Positions 53,655 to 62,535 of a DNA stretch of 64,000 nt are shown here, in pieces (positions within the stretch are counted from its first letter, which is position 1; every line of letters starts with the position of its first letter). Source of the stretch: Halobacteriovorax sp. GB3 (GTDB lineage: Bacteria > Bdellovibrionota > Bacteriovoracia > Bacteriovoracales > Bacteriovoracaceae); NCBI RefSeq assembly GCF_028649655.1, contig NZ_JAQSLN010000001.1, forward strand, positions 558,001-622,000. The letters run 5' to 3'. A program made the translations under genes and the position numbers. The notes under the pieces are model-generated. The model did not search any database and was not told where the DNA came from. It saw only the letters and a program-made list of their open reading frames with translations.

Positions 53655-54740
53655 ATGTTAACAAATTCAATAACCCAAACAATTCTAGAAACTGTGCCTC
53701 TTCCTTGTTTTTTCAGGGGAGTTGATTCACGTTATCTCGATTGCAATGAACTCTATGCAAGTGAAGTATTGAATTTACCAAAAGAACAGATCATCGGGCG
53801 CTCCCTTTTTGATGACGTTGGAAATACCCCAAACAATCTTTTAAAGAAATATTACTTTCAAGACCAACGACTTTTTGAAAGTGGTGGAAAGCAAGTTTAC
53901 GATACCGATGTCTATTGTTTTGATGGGGTGATTCGTAAATTTCGCGTTTTTAAAAATTGCTTTTACAATGAACAAGGCGAGATCCTAGGACTTTTTGGAA
54001 CCATGGTCGATCTTGAAAACTCGCTTCCTTGCTCGAGACTTATGACGATCAACACTGGTCTACAGGCCCTTGGGCGTAAAAGTAGCATTCTCGTGCACGA
54101 AATCAATAGTGCGCTTTCCAATTTAAAAATTTTAACAAACCAAGTTGCTGATGCCTCACTTGTTAATCAAAGCCCTTCTGAAGATGTTCTTATCAAGATG
54201 CAAACATCTCTAGAGTTAATTGATAATATTTCAAAATGGGCCTTAAGTTATGGACACAAAAGTTTTGATACTCCTTTTGAAGAAGTTGAAGTTTCACGCA
54301 TCGTTGAAACTGTTGTTCAAACTTTTGGCGATGTTCTTTTAAGTAAGGGTATCGAATTTAACTTTCCTGATATTGGTCAACTCGAGTCGATAAGGGTTCA
54401 TTGCCAGGTCGTACAAGTTATTCAAGTTCTTCATAATCTTCTTGGTAATGCAACAAAAGCAATTGAAAACCTCGATCATAAATGGATTAAATTATCTTTC
54501 GAGCAAACGGAGAGTCACTTTGTTTTTACAGTTCAAGACTCTGGCCGTGGTCTTAGAGAGGAAGAAATTGAGAAAATCCTGCAAAGAAGAGTTGAGAAGA
54601 AAGACTTTCTCTCTGGTAGTGGCCTGGGTCTCGATTTAGTTCAGCAAATTCTTCAAAACCATCAAGGGCATCTCTCGATTCCTCAAAATCAGAACAATAC
54701 AATATTTAAATGCTACTTTAGTCCACATGTCTTGAATTAA
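53655..54740 (+). CDS. Soluble PAS-containing sensor histidine kinase
   Basis: About 361 residues without membrane segments. A PAS-like N-terminal domain (~10-120: ETVPLPCFFRGVDSRYLDCN, FRVFKNCFYNEQGEILGLFGTMVDL), then HisKA with ILVHEINSALSNL (His ~148), and HATPase_c with N-box NLLGNATKAIENL, G1 QDSGRGLREEE and G2 GSGLGLDLVQQIL. Takes phosphate from ATP and probably hands it to a response regulator that is not in the window. Start could be ATG 53655, GTG 53649 or TTG 53646; no strong ribosome site decides it. Follows the defective sensor by ~115 bases. Confidence 0.88.
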   Translation: MLTNSITQTILETVPLPCFFRGVDSRYLDCNELYASEVLNLPKEQIIGRSLFDDVGNTPNNLLKKYYFQDQRLFESGGKQVYDTDVYCFDGVIRKFRVFKNCFYNEQGEILGLFGTMVDLENSLPCSRLMTINTGLQALGRKSSILVHEINSALSNLKILTNQVADASLVNQSPSEDVLIKMQTSLELIDNISKWALSYGHKSFDTPFEEVEVSRIVETVVQTFGDVLLSKGIEFNFPDIGQLESIRVHCQVVQVIQVLHNLLGNATKAIENLDHKWIKLSFEQTESHFVFTVQDSGRGLREEEIEKILQRRVEKKDFLSGSGLGLDLVQQILQNHQGHLSIPQNQNNTIFKCYFSPHVLN

Positions 54741-54762
54741 ATATTTGTTATTGCAAATATTT
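54739..54762. repeat. Perfect 9-bp inverted repeat after the kinase gene
   Basis: AAATATTTG-TTATTG-CAAATATTT overlapping the kinase stop. AT-rich, without a T tail, so a weak terminator or a protein-binding site. Confidence 0.5.
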
Positions 54763-54911
54763 GAAAAATCTGACAAAATTCTAAGTTCCCGAAAATCAAG
54801 CAAAATCTCTTTTTTGATGCTTATCTATTCGTAATTTCTCAAGAGTTAATTTTCTTAACCGAATAGTTAACCACAAAATGAAATAGGGTAACGAATTCAA
54901 AAGGAGAAGTT

Positions 54912-55400
54912 ATGAACTTTAAAAAAATTGCCGCTACGACATGTTTTCTTTCTATGGCCACTGTTGGTGTTTTAACAATCGATTCAGCTAAGGCTGCATC
55001 TGCCACAGCTCAGGCCCTCGCAGTTGTTACAGCTGCTATTAATATCACTCAAGTTGCTGACCTTGACTTTGGATCAGCAGTTCAAGGTGATGCTTCAAAT
55101 CTAGTTGCTCCTGGAGATGCTTCTGCAGCAGAATTTTCTGTAACAGGACAACCAAATACGGCCTATACGATTACTCTTCCTGCTGATGGTACCGTTGTTA
55201 TGACAACGGGAGCTGGTTCAAGTGCGGATGAGCAAATTGCCGTAGACTCATTTGCTTCAACTCCAGCTGTTGGTGCTAACGGACTACTTGATGGTTCAGG
55301 TGCACAGACGCTTAAAGTTGGTGCAACAAGAGCGGCCCTAAGTGGAACTCAAGTTGTAGGAAACTACTCAACAAACTTCACAGTTGACGTTGTTTACTAA
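54912..55400 (+). CDS. DUF4402-type major fibre subunit of a chaperone-usher system
   Basis: 162 residues with a signal peptide (MNFKKIAATTCFLSMATVGVLTIDSAKA). The mature part is Ala/Thr/Val/Gly-rich with DLDFGSAVQGD, AEFSVTGQPNTAYTITLP, QTLKVGATRAAL and a final VDVVY, which are DUF4402 hallmarks. First gene of a set with a PapD-like chaperone, an usher and a second DUF4402 protein, so it is probably the main subunit. AAGGAG ribosome site. The strong hairpin after it should make it more abundant than the downstream genes. Confidence 0.85.
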   Translation: MNFKKIAATTCFLSMATVGVLTIDSAKAASATAQALAVVTAAINITQVADLDFGSAVQGDASNLVAPGDASAAEFSVTGQPNTAYTITLPADGTVVMTTGAGSSADEQIAVDSFASTPAVGANGLLDGSGAQTLKVGATRAALSGTQVVGNYSTNFTVDVVY

Positions 55401-55416
55401 TCACTAAGCTTTCATT

Positions 55417-55447
55417 GACCCCTCTTCAAATAGGAGGGGTCTCTTTT
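55417..55447 (+). terminator. Terminator/attenuator between pilin and chaperone genes
   Basis: GACCCCTC-9 bases-GAGGGGTC with a TCTTTT tail, 17 bases after the subunit stop. Partial read-through would set a high subunit to usher ratio. Confidence 0.8.
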
Positions 55448-55463
55448 GAAGTTAAGGAAGATC

Positions 55464-56243
55464 ATGAAATTAATTGCTCTCACTATAGGTTTTCTTTTAT
55501 CAGTTTCAAGTTTTGCCAACTTACAGGTGTTTCCAACTAAAATTGAATTATCAACGCGTGCAAAAGCTGCAACAGTCACTCTTAGAAATAAGGGAAGTGA
55601 AAAGACAACTTATAAAGTTAGTGCTGTGTTTTATCGCCAAGATTATATGGGAAGAATGGTAAGAGTTGATTCACCTAAAGAAGAAGAAAGATCAATTATA
55701 AATAATTTAAGATTTTCTCCTCGACGAGTCGTCCTCGCTCCTGGGCAAGAGCAGGTCGTTCGCTTTATGGTAAGAAAGACGGCAAAACTTGAAAGTGGGG
55801 ACTATAGGGCACACATAAGATTTGAACCTATTAAAAAAGAAGTTGATAATGCCTCTGGAAGAGACAATTTTGTTATGATGAAAGTTGATGCGCGAGTCGC
55901 AATCAATGTTCCTGTCATTTATTCCAAAGGGCGATCAAAATCTAAGATTAGTTTGGAAAAATTTCATATGAGTGATTCTAAAGAAGGCCAACTCTATAGT
56001 GTCGTCATGAAAAAAGAGGGTCCAGTTTTTCCATTTGGAACCTTTAAAGTTTTCAAAGTTAACAACGAAAAAGAAGAGCTTGTAAGCCTTGTTAATGGTG
56101 TAAGTTCCTATGTGGATGAAAGACTTTTTTCTTTTCAGTTTACTAAACCAAAGGATCCCGAAGGAAAGTATGAGATTCGTTTTTACAAAAATGAATACTC
56201 AAGACAGGCCCTTGCTGTCGATCAATTTGTATGGAAAAAATAG
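55464..56243 (+). CDS. PapD-like periplasmic pilus chaperone
   Basis: About 259 residues with a signal peptide (MKLIALTIGFLLSVSSFA). Two Ig-like domains: NLQVFPTKIELSTRAKAATVTLRNKGSEKT in domain 1 and RFSPRRVVLAPGQEQVVRFMVRK, the conserved region with the G1 strand; the Arg and Lys that anchor subunit C-termini are plausible in RRVVLAPGQEQ. It folds fibre subunits and delivers them to the usher. Start ATG 55464 rather than TTG 55446, because AAGGAAG lies right before it. Overlaps the usher gene by 13 bases. Confidence 0.85.
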   Translation: MKLIALTIGFLLSVSSFANLQVFPTKIELSTRAKAATVTLRNKGSEKTTYKVSAVFYRQDYMGRMVRVDSPKEEERSIINNLRFSPRRVVLAPGQEQVVRFMVRKTAKLESGDYRAHIRFEPIKKEVDNASGRDNFVMMKVDARVAINVPVIYSKGRSKSKISLEKFHMSDSKEGQLYSVVMKKEGPVFPFGTFKVFKVNNEKEELVSLVNGVSSYVDERLFSFQFTKPKDPEGKYEIRFYKNEYSRQALAVDQFVWKK

Positions 56244-58729
56244 GTGTTTTCTTCCTTATTCTTACTATTGTTTTTGGAAAAGTCTCCTTTGCCAACGATC
56301 AATGGTACGATAATGAACGAATCATGCTGGTAAAAACAGAGAAGGGATTTGTTCTCTCTGATGCTCTCATCTCATATCATATGAATAATCGTTGGTATGT
56401 GCCTTTAATCGACTTCTTTGATATCACAGGAATTGAAATTAAATTCTCTAAGGAAAAGAAATACGCGGAGGGGTTTATCATTGATGAGAGAGACCACTAT
56501 CGAATAGATTTTCAAGAGTGCCACTTAACGTTTAAAAACGAAATCAAAAGCTTTCCTTGTGAGTCTTATGTTGAGCTGATTGACGAGGTTCTCGTTGACA
56601 GTGCTATGCTCGAAAAATTATTACCAATTAAATTCAAGATTGATTCGCTCTCTTCCTCCATTATATTGAAGACTTTTAGAACATTGCCTCCTGTTGCAAG
56701 AAATATGAGAGAAGATAAGAAAGTCTCATCAAAAAAGACAGAGCAGCATTTCAATGAGCAACCAGTGAAAAGAGATCTCATTGATGGACTTAATTTCGGT
56801 CAAGACCTAAAGTATTCTTTTAAAAGAAGTAGTGCCAATAAAAAGACCTCAGATCTCACTCATCAAAGTTCTATCTCGGGAGAAATCCTTACATTTGAGA
56901 CTCTTGGTAATTATAGAGGAACCAATAATAAAAGAGATTCTTGGTGGTTAAGCTTTGAAAAGAACGATCACAATGCTAAGGCCATTGGAAATCTAGGGTT
57001 AAGCGAAGTCAAGATTCACCACTTTAATAGTCCGAGTCTTTCTCTCTTTGGTGGAGGACAAAAGATAACAGGTCTCTATCTCTCAAATCAATCCCTTGAG
57101 GAATCAACTCATTTTACAAAGAAAGACTTTTCTGGACCACTAGATAGCGGTTGGGAAGTTGAGCTTTATCACAACGATGTGTTTCTTGGACGCCAAATTG
57201 GAAGTCAAAGTGAGCAGCGTTATCTTTTTTCAAATGTTGATCTCTATTATGGCGTTAACCGTTTTCGCTTTGTTTTTTATGGGCCAAAGGGAGAAGTTCG
57301 CTACAAAGAAGATACTCTCTCAATTGGTCAAGAATTCTCAAAGAGGGGAAAAGTGATCTATTCAACGAGTATGGGAAAGGATAAGGATCACAATGATTAC
57401 TATTCATTTGAAGCGACGACTAATATCCTGGATCGGTTTAAACTTGAGGCATTTGGTGTTCATTCGAATGAGTATTATCAAGGCATTGGTATAGGGACAT
57501 TTTTTAGTGGAATGGTTATTGATTATCGTACTCTATTTCAAAAGGAAAAGAGGGCGATGGAATTGAGCTCAAAATTTAATCTCTTTGGTATCAATACAAA
57601 TATAACGTATATCAATAATTCAAATCTCAAGACATCACTTCTTGGTGAGAAGAATCCATTGGATTACTCTTATCGATTAACAACGTTAATTCCTTTGCGC
57701 TTTATACGAAATCTTCAGCTTTATAGTGACATGAAAAAAGAAATGAAGGTGAATCAAAGTAGTGATGGTCTTTCTCAGTTACATCGTCTTTCGTATTCTG
57801 TAGGGCAATTCTATCTTTCTGGAACATTTAATATCGAGCAAGAGAAGTTTTTAAATGAATACTTTGTTCGCTACAGTTGGAATCGAAATTATATTCGTCT
57901 TAAAAATCGTTTTGACGAGCAAGGGTTAGTTGATAGTGAATTAGGTCTTCGTTTTGTAAATGAGGACAAATCCAATTACTCACTTAATTCAATCTATCAA
58001 TATGATAAAAAACTCTTGGCCTTGAATTATAGATCAGATAAGCGCTTTGATCACTTTTCTCTTGGTCATGAATTTGAGGTTAATTCAGATAAAGATATTT
58101 CTCTTGGGCTAAATCTCTCCTACGGTCTTACCTATGATGACCAGATTGGAACGAAGTTCTTTGATCGATCAACAAGTGAGTATGGAAATATTAAAGCTTT
58201 GGTTTTTCACGATCTCAACAACAATGGAAAAATGGATAATAGCGAAACCCCTGTTGAGGGAGTTGAAGTAAGAAAATTGGCCGGTAATGAAACTCGAGTT
58301 TCTGACAAATATGGGCGCTCATTTTTTACCTTCATTCAACCTAAGAGACCAACAGATCTTCGTGTGAGTTTAAAAAACGTTGAAAATATTTATTTGAAAT
58401 CTCTTGAGCAAGGGAAAAGAGTCTGGGCCCGTGCTGGAAAGACGGCCGTTGTTTATTTTCCTCTTGTTGTAAGAGGGGATCTTGAAGGGGAGGTTAGTCG
58501 AAGTGATTCTAATAATCTTTCGATGGTTAAAGGCTCCATTGTTAAAGAGGGAATAGAGATTTCTACATTTAAGATTGAAAATGATGGTTACTTCTTTGTT
58601 CCCAATGTTGTTCCTGGAGATTTAACGGTAAAATTTCAATGCGATGAATGTCCTAAGAGGTTTATTGAAAAAAAGATCTCGATGCCTAAAGAAGGTGATA
58701 GTCTCTTTATTGAAGGAGTACATTTTTGA
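56231..58729 (+). CDS. Outer-membrane usher with C-terminal Ig/SdrD-like domain
   Basis: 832 residues. Signal peptide (MEKIGVFFLILTIVFGKVSFA), an N-terminal chaperone-binding-like domain, then a barrel-like centre with strand segments (SLSLFGGGQKITGLYLS, KVIYSTSMGKDKD, RLTTLIPLRFIRNLQLYSD) and a plug-like DSGWEVELYHNDVFLGRQ that matches usher plugs (the 'GxxLYRN'-type motif). Near the end GNIKALVFHDLNNNGKMDNS and VEGVEVRK have a Ca-binding SdrD/prealbumin-like form. It should translocate the DUF4402 subunits. Very tight with neighbours on both sides. Confidence 0.83.
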   Translation: MEKIGVFFLILTIVFGKVSFANDQWYDNERIMLVKTEKGFVLSDALISYHMNNRWYVPLIDFFDITGIEIKFSKEKKYAEGFIIDERDHYRIDFQECHLTFKNEIKSFPCESYVELIDEVLVDSAMLEKLLPIKFKIDSLSSSIILKTFRTLPPVARNMREDKKVSSKKTEQHFNEQPVKRDLIDGLNFGQDLKYSFKRSSANKKTSDLTHQSSISGEILTFETLGNYRGTNNKRDSWWLSFEKNDHNAKAIGNLGLSEVKIHHFNSPSLSLFGGGQKITGLYLSNQSLEESTHFTKKDFSGPLDSGWEVELYHNDVFLGRQIGSQSEQRYLFSNVDLYYGVNRFRFVFYGPKGEVRYKEDTLSIGQEFSKRGKVIYSTSMGKDKDHNDYYSFEATTNILDRFKLEAFGVHSNEYYQGIGIGTFFSGMVIDYRTLFQKEKRAMELSSKFNLFGINTNITYINNSNLKTSLLGEKNPLDYSYRLTTLIPLRFIRNLQLYSDMKKEMKVNQSSDGLSQLHRLSYSVGQFYLSGTFNIEQEKFLNEYFVRYSWNRNYIRLKNRFDEQGLVDSELGLRFVNEDKSNYSLNSIYQYDKKLLALNYRSDKRFDHFSLGHEFEVNSDKDISLGLNLSYGLTYDDQIGTKFFDRSTSEYGNIKALVFHDLNNNGKMDNSETPVEGVEVRKLAGNETRVSDKYGRSFFTFIQPKRPTDLRVSLKNVENIYLKSLEQGKRVWARAGKTAVVYFPLVVRGDLEGEVSRSDSNNLSMVKGSIVKEGIEISTFKIENDGYFFVPNVVPGDLTVKFQCDECPKRFIEKKISMPKEGDSLFIEGVHF

Positions 58730-59136
58730 TGAAAAGTCTATTTCTCATTCTTTTGTTTTTGAGTATCTCAAACTTAACTTTTGGGTTGACGGTTACTACA
58801 ACTCAGAACCTAAACTTCGGAACACTCGTTCAAGGTGATTCCGCAAAAACAATTCGCCCCAGTAAGGCGGACACTAATAATGCTCGCTTTGATATTGTAG
58901 GTGAGCCAAATCGCTCTTTTATGGTCATTCTTCCATCGGAGGTAGAGTTATTCTCTGCTTCAACACCTTCTCAAACTTTAAAGGTTGGAAGCTTTAAGTC
59001 TCGACCAAATATATCTGGAAGTCTTAATAGAAAAGGGAAAAAGGAGCTCAGAGTTGGGGCTAAGTTACAAAAAATTCCAAACGGACAGGCTTCTGGTAGC
59101 TATTTTGGTTATTTTATTGTCGATGTCATTTATTAG
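58729..59136 (+). CDS. DUF4402-type minor fibre subunit
   Basis: About 135 residues with signal peptide MKSLFLILLFLSISNLTFG. Shares with the first subunit NLNFGTLVQGDSAKTI, RFDIVGEPNRSFMVILP, QTLKVGSFKSRP, ELRVGAKL and final VDVIY. Its mature part is shorter and more basic, so it is probably a tip or anchor subunit. The ATG overlaps the usher stop (TGATG). Confidence 0.82.
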   Translation: MKSLFLILLFLSISNLTFGLTVTTTQNLNFGTLVQGDSAKTIRPSKADTNNARFDIVGEPNRSFMVILPSEVELFSASTPSQTLKVGSFKSRPNISGSLNRKGKKELRVGAKLQKIPNGQASGSYFGYFIVDVIY

Positions 59137-59378
59137 AAGATAATTTCAACAAGTTCACTATTTTTTGGAATAGTGATATCTCCATTCTTTGAATTTACAT
59201 TGAGAGTTTTCTTTTCAACGAGAAGAGTGACATTTTGATTAGACTTCATCTTGAGAGAAGAGTCATTGATATGGGCACTCGAATAAACGGTTAGTCTTGC
59301 TTGCGCTCGCGATGAGCCAGCAAAAACACTTGAGCATAAGAATGTCGAAATCAGTGTGGTGATAATCAATTTCATCAT
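59133..59378 (-). CDS. Small exported protein, unknown
   Basis: 81 residues with a signal peptide (MKLIITTLISTFLCSSVFA). The mature ~60 residues are beta-prone (RLTVYSSAHIND, VTLLVEKKTLNVNSK, ITIPKNSELVEIIF) and end in Phe. No family recognised. It converges on the minor subunit gene with a four-base overlap; any link to the fibre is speculative. The gap 59,379-59,590 shows no clear element. Confidence 0.5.
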   Translation of the reverse strand: MMKLIITTLISTFLCSSVFAGSSRAQARLTVYSSAHINDSSLKMKSNQNVTLLVEKKTLNVNSKNGDITIPKNSELVEIIF

Positions 59379-59590
59379 GAAGATATTTTCTCACTAGTGG
59401 GCGTGAAATTGAGTCTTTCCTGTTAGTTTTCAATATAAGTTATTGAAAATCGTGAAAAGAGCACTAAAATGACTTAATAGTTAAGAATGGTAAAGATTTT
59501 TTGGAAATTTATTCATATTTGTAGCAAAATCTATTAAGTGATTGAATATTCGATCATGCGCCTAAAATATGAGTCAAAAATGAGGTTTAA

Positions 59591-60193
59591 ATGAATAAGT
59601 TAACTGGTTCAGAGTGTGGGAAGATTTGTTTAACGGGTGGACCTGGTGGTGGAAAAAGTACGGCGGCCGATCTTTTTAGGCGAGAGCTCGGAGATAAAGT
59701 TGTCATCGTTCCTGAGACGGCCACAATGCTCTTTTCAGGAGGATTTCCAAGAACAGACAACCCTGAGGGGGTGCTTCATACTCAAAAGGCTATTTACAGT
59801 GTTCAAGTAAACAACGAGGATCTTCATACAAGTATCTATCCAGGAAGAATGCTTCTTTGCGATAGGGGGACAATTGATGGTGCTGCTTATTGGCCAGGGG
59901 GAGAAGAGGAGTTCTTTAAAGAGAATAATACTACTTTGGAGCAGGAGCTTGCTCGCTATGATGCCATTATCTTTTTTGAAACGGCCGCTGTTGGTGGAAT
60001 TTCAATAGAAGGGGGAAATCCTGTTCGAAATGAAACTTTGGATAAGGCCATTGAACTAGATCGTCGCTTACACAATCTTTATAAGTCCCATCCTAATTTC
60101 ATTTTCGTTCCCCATAGCAATTCTTTTATGAAGAAAATTGTGTACGGACTAACATCTATTGAATCCATGTTTAAGCAATTGAATCGCGATTAG
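59591..60193 (+). CDS. AAA_28-type P-loop ATPase/kinase-like protein
   Basis: 200 residues. Walker A GGPGGGKST (16-24) in KICLTGGPGGGKSTAADLF, Walker B-like MLLCDRGTIDGAAYW, and IVPETATMLFSGGFPR are typical of the AAA_28 group (NadR-like kinases). Cytoplasmic; substrate unknown. Single gene, divergent from nothing close, converging on the outer-membrane-like gene 1 base after its stop. Confidence 0.85.
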   Translation: MNKLTGSECGKICLTGGPGGGKSTAADLFRRELGDKVVIVPETATMLFSGGFPRTDNPEGVLHTQKAIYSVQVNNEDLHTSIYPGRMLLCDRGTIDGAAYWPGGEEEFFKENNTTLEQELARYDAIIFFETAAVGGISIEGGNPVRNETLDKAIELDRRLHNLYKSHPNFIFVPHSNSFMKKIVYGLTSIESMFKQLNRD

Positions 60194-60194
60194 T

Positions 60195-60908
60195 TTACAG
60201 ATAGAGGGAGATGCCAAAGGTGTCTCCATTTCTTTCTTTTCTCGTCACAGAAGTTCCAGAGTCAAAAGAATATTTCTCAATTGTTTTATGATAGTAAAGT
60301 CTTATGAAGTAAAATTCTAGAAAGCCTCCAAAGCGCGATTTCTCACCCTCGACTTTCGAGATGGTATTTGCTCTTTGGCGAATCTTTTCAAATCTTCCAC
60401 TTGCACCTAAGAAACTCAGTAAATAGAGATCTCCTTCAGCTCCATAGAATTGAGTTCGATAATCCCCATAGATTCTCGTTTCAATTTCTTTATAGCCCCA
60501 CAGAAGATTGACATGAGTCGATTGTTGCGAGCTTCCAAGGAGTCGTAAGCTTAAGTTGTAGTGATTTGTTTTAAGCTGCGAAGTTGACCATTCTTTTTCT
60601 GCTTCAAGTCCAAGGAGAGTAACAAACATTTTTAAATTGGCTCTATCAGAAACTTTTGTTTCACTTAAAAAAGCATCATCGAATTCATAGTGTTGGTAAT
60701 CAACAATCATTTCAAAGATATTACTTTCAGTGTTAAGAGCGAGCCATTGATCCATGAGTGCGATTCTCTTTTTTGTGGCCAGCCAGTCTGCAAGAGACCA
60801 TCGACTTTGTTTTTTCTGCTCTTGTTTTTGAACAATAACGGTATAGACACCTTCAATGGCAAAGCTATTTTGAACAAAGACTAGAATGAGGATAAATAAG
60901 CGAGTCAT
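60195..60908 (-). CDS. Probable outer-membrane or periplasmic beta protein, unknown
   Basis: About 237 residues with signal peptide MTRLFILILVFVQNSFA. The mature part has alternating strands with aromatic residues (MFVTLLGLEAEKEW, YNLSLRLLGSSQQ, VNLLWGYKEIETRIYGDYRTQFYG, FGGFLEFYFIRLYYHK) and ends in GISLYL, consistent with an outer-membrane barrel. Start ATG 60908 is chosen, because GGAG precedes it; the longer reading to 60,950 has no signal peptide at its front. Confidence 0.6.
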   Translation of the reverse strand: MTRLFILILVFVQNSFAIEGVYTVIVQKQEQKKQSRWSLADWLATKKRIALMDQWLALNTESNIFEMIVDYQHYEFDDAFLSETKVSDRANLKMFVTLLGLEAEKEWSTSQLKTNHYNLSLRLLGSSQQSTHVNLLWGYKEIETRIYGDYRTQFYGAEGDLYLLSFLGASGRFEKIRQRANTISKVEGEKSRFGGFLEFYFIRLYYHKTIEKYSFDSGTSVTRKERNGDTFGISLYL

Positions 60909-61072
60909 AGGATCTCCAACAAAATCTTGGCACTTAGGCCAATGGTCCATCTATTATCTCACTTTTAAAAGGGGAATTAAGTATCGAAAAATATTCCACT
61001 ATATCTATTTAGAGGGGGTTAGAACTCAAGTATCCTATATAATGACTTGGTTATTGATCGTGATGAGGTTTT

Positions 61073-61303
61073 ATGAATTCAATTAAAAGTACTCTTCCAA
61101 ATTTTACGACACTACAAATTTCGAGTGATCTTAAGGCGAAAAAGAAAAGCCCCTTAGGATTACAAATTGCCAGTGAGCTAGACAAGATTAAATCAAAGTA
61201 TTCTGATCCAACTTGGCGTTACGAGCCGGTTAGTTCCCATTATCGTAACACCTTTGTCGAAATGCAAAATGAGGCTTTTAAAAAGAGACTGAATCTCTTA
61301 TAG
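61073..61303 (+). CDS. Small cytoplasmic protein, unknown
   Basis: 76 residues, basic, no signal peptide: SDLKAKKKSPLGLQIASELDKIKSK, then WRYEPVSSHYRNTF. Start ATG with GATGAGG upstream. No family recognised; convergent with the FecR-domain gene. Confidence 0.5.
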   Translation: MNSIKSTLPNFTTLQISSDLKAKKKSPLGLQIASELDKIKSKYSDPTWRYEPVSSHYRNTFVEMQNEAFKKRLNLL

Positions 61304-61310
61304 GATCATT

Positions 61311-62429
61311 TTATTCGATTATAAAATACTTATCATAACTATCTTCACCATCTGAATTTAAATCATCCAGAGTAGGTTTCTTTGGTTTCACAAGCTGGCC
61401 TTGAATTTCTCTGTTTAGCTTTGAGACTTCTTCTTTCTTTCCATCTCCAACGAAACCTTTAATCGCATCGAGCTTGATTCCCTTAGGTGGAATATAGCTA
61501 CCACTAGATGTAATAGAACCTTTCTTTGTGTCGAGTTCATAGATATTAAGTTCTTTGTTAAATTTCTTGTCATCAATTGTAGGAGGAATATAGAGTCCTG
61601 TCTCCAAATCTAGAACACCTCCAGCCGTTGGGCGGTAGCTTTTGTTATTAACATCGTATTCTCTTTTTGCGACGATATTTTCTTTTTTCTCTTCTTTTGA
61701 AATCGCGGCATATTCTTTGACTGTTTTTTTCAGTTCTTTCTCAAATACTTTCTCATTGATTTTCTTGTCTTCTAAAAGCTCTTTGTTAAGTTTCAACCTC
61801 GTATACTGTACAGGTGAAATCTTTATTGGTTTAGTTGTCTTTTCTAAGTTCTTTGTTACAGAGGCATAGCGTCCATTTTTAACTTTTGTTACATTTTCTT
61901 TTGCGAGTTCTCTTTTTAGAATTTCGTTGTCCATAAGGTTTTTGGTTTTTTCAGTCTTGGCCATGGCAACTTCACCTTCAAAAGTAAGAAGGGAAGTGAT
62001 GTTATTTTGTGGGTTATAGACTGTTTGAAAATCTGTCCCTCTAACCCCTATGGCCGCAGTTTGTGTTCTAATATAAAGTTTGTCTTTATTTTTTGTAGCC
62101 GCCTTTTTAACCTCAGATCGAACTTTACCTTTCATCAAGTTAACTATCCCAGTATCTTGTTTCGGAACTTTATCAATAATCATTTTACTATCTGGTCCTA
62201 AGATGATTTTAGATTTATCAAAGAGTGTGATTTGAACGAAACTTTTTTTCTCGGTTAAAATTGAAGTATCTTTTCTTATAGGAGTTCCTGCTTTAACAAC
62301 TCTTGCATCTCGTTCACCAACATTGAGAAGAGTTACCTTTCCTCTTACTTTTGTGGCCTTACCAATGACAGGGGTTGCTAGAGTTACTTGAGTAAAAAGG
62401 AGGGAAAACGAAATTAAGATTATCTTCAT
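61311..62429 (-). CDS. Exported FecR-domain protein
   Basis: 372 residues with signal peptide (MKIILISFSLLFTQVTLA). Residues ~20-160 match the FecR domain: GKATKVRGKVTLLNVGERDARVVKAGTPI, SFVQITLFDKSKIILGPDSKMIID and TAAIGVRGTDFQTVYN, where the FVRGTDF-like end is characteristic. The rest is a Lys/Glu-rich tail with a PTAGGVLDLETGLYIPP segment. FecR domains usually pass a signal to ECF sigma factors, but no sigma factor is adjacent, so it may have a structural role in the envelope. Confidence 0.82.
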   Translation of the reverse strand: MKIILISFSLLFTQVTLATPVIGKATKVRGKVTLLNVGERDARVVKAGTPIRKDTSILTEKKSFVQITLFDKSKIILGPDSKMIIDKVPKQDTGIVNLMKGKVRSEVKKAATKNKDKLYIRTQTAAIGVRGTDFQTVYNPQNNITSLLTFEGEVAMAKTEKTKNLMDNEILKRELAKENVTKVKNGRYASVTKNLEKTTKPIKISPVQYTRLKLNKELLEDKKINEKVFEKELKKTVKEYAAISKEEKKENIVAKREYDVNNKSYRPTAGGVLDLETGLYIPPTIDDKKFNKELNIYELDTKKGSITSSGSYIPPKGIKLDAIKGFVGDGKKEEVSKLNREIQGQLVKPKKPTLDDLNSDGEDSYDKYFIIE

Positions 62430-62535
62430 ACCAAATCCTTGGAGTAAATAATTCTCACTTTTACGTTCATTCGAAAAAGTGATTTAATTAATAGGTATTC
62501 TATCCATAAACGATATTCTTAAAAAGGACTTTTCC

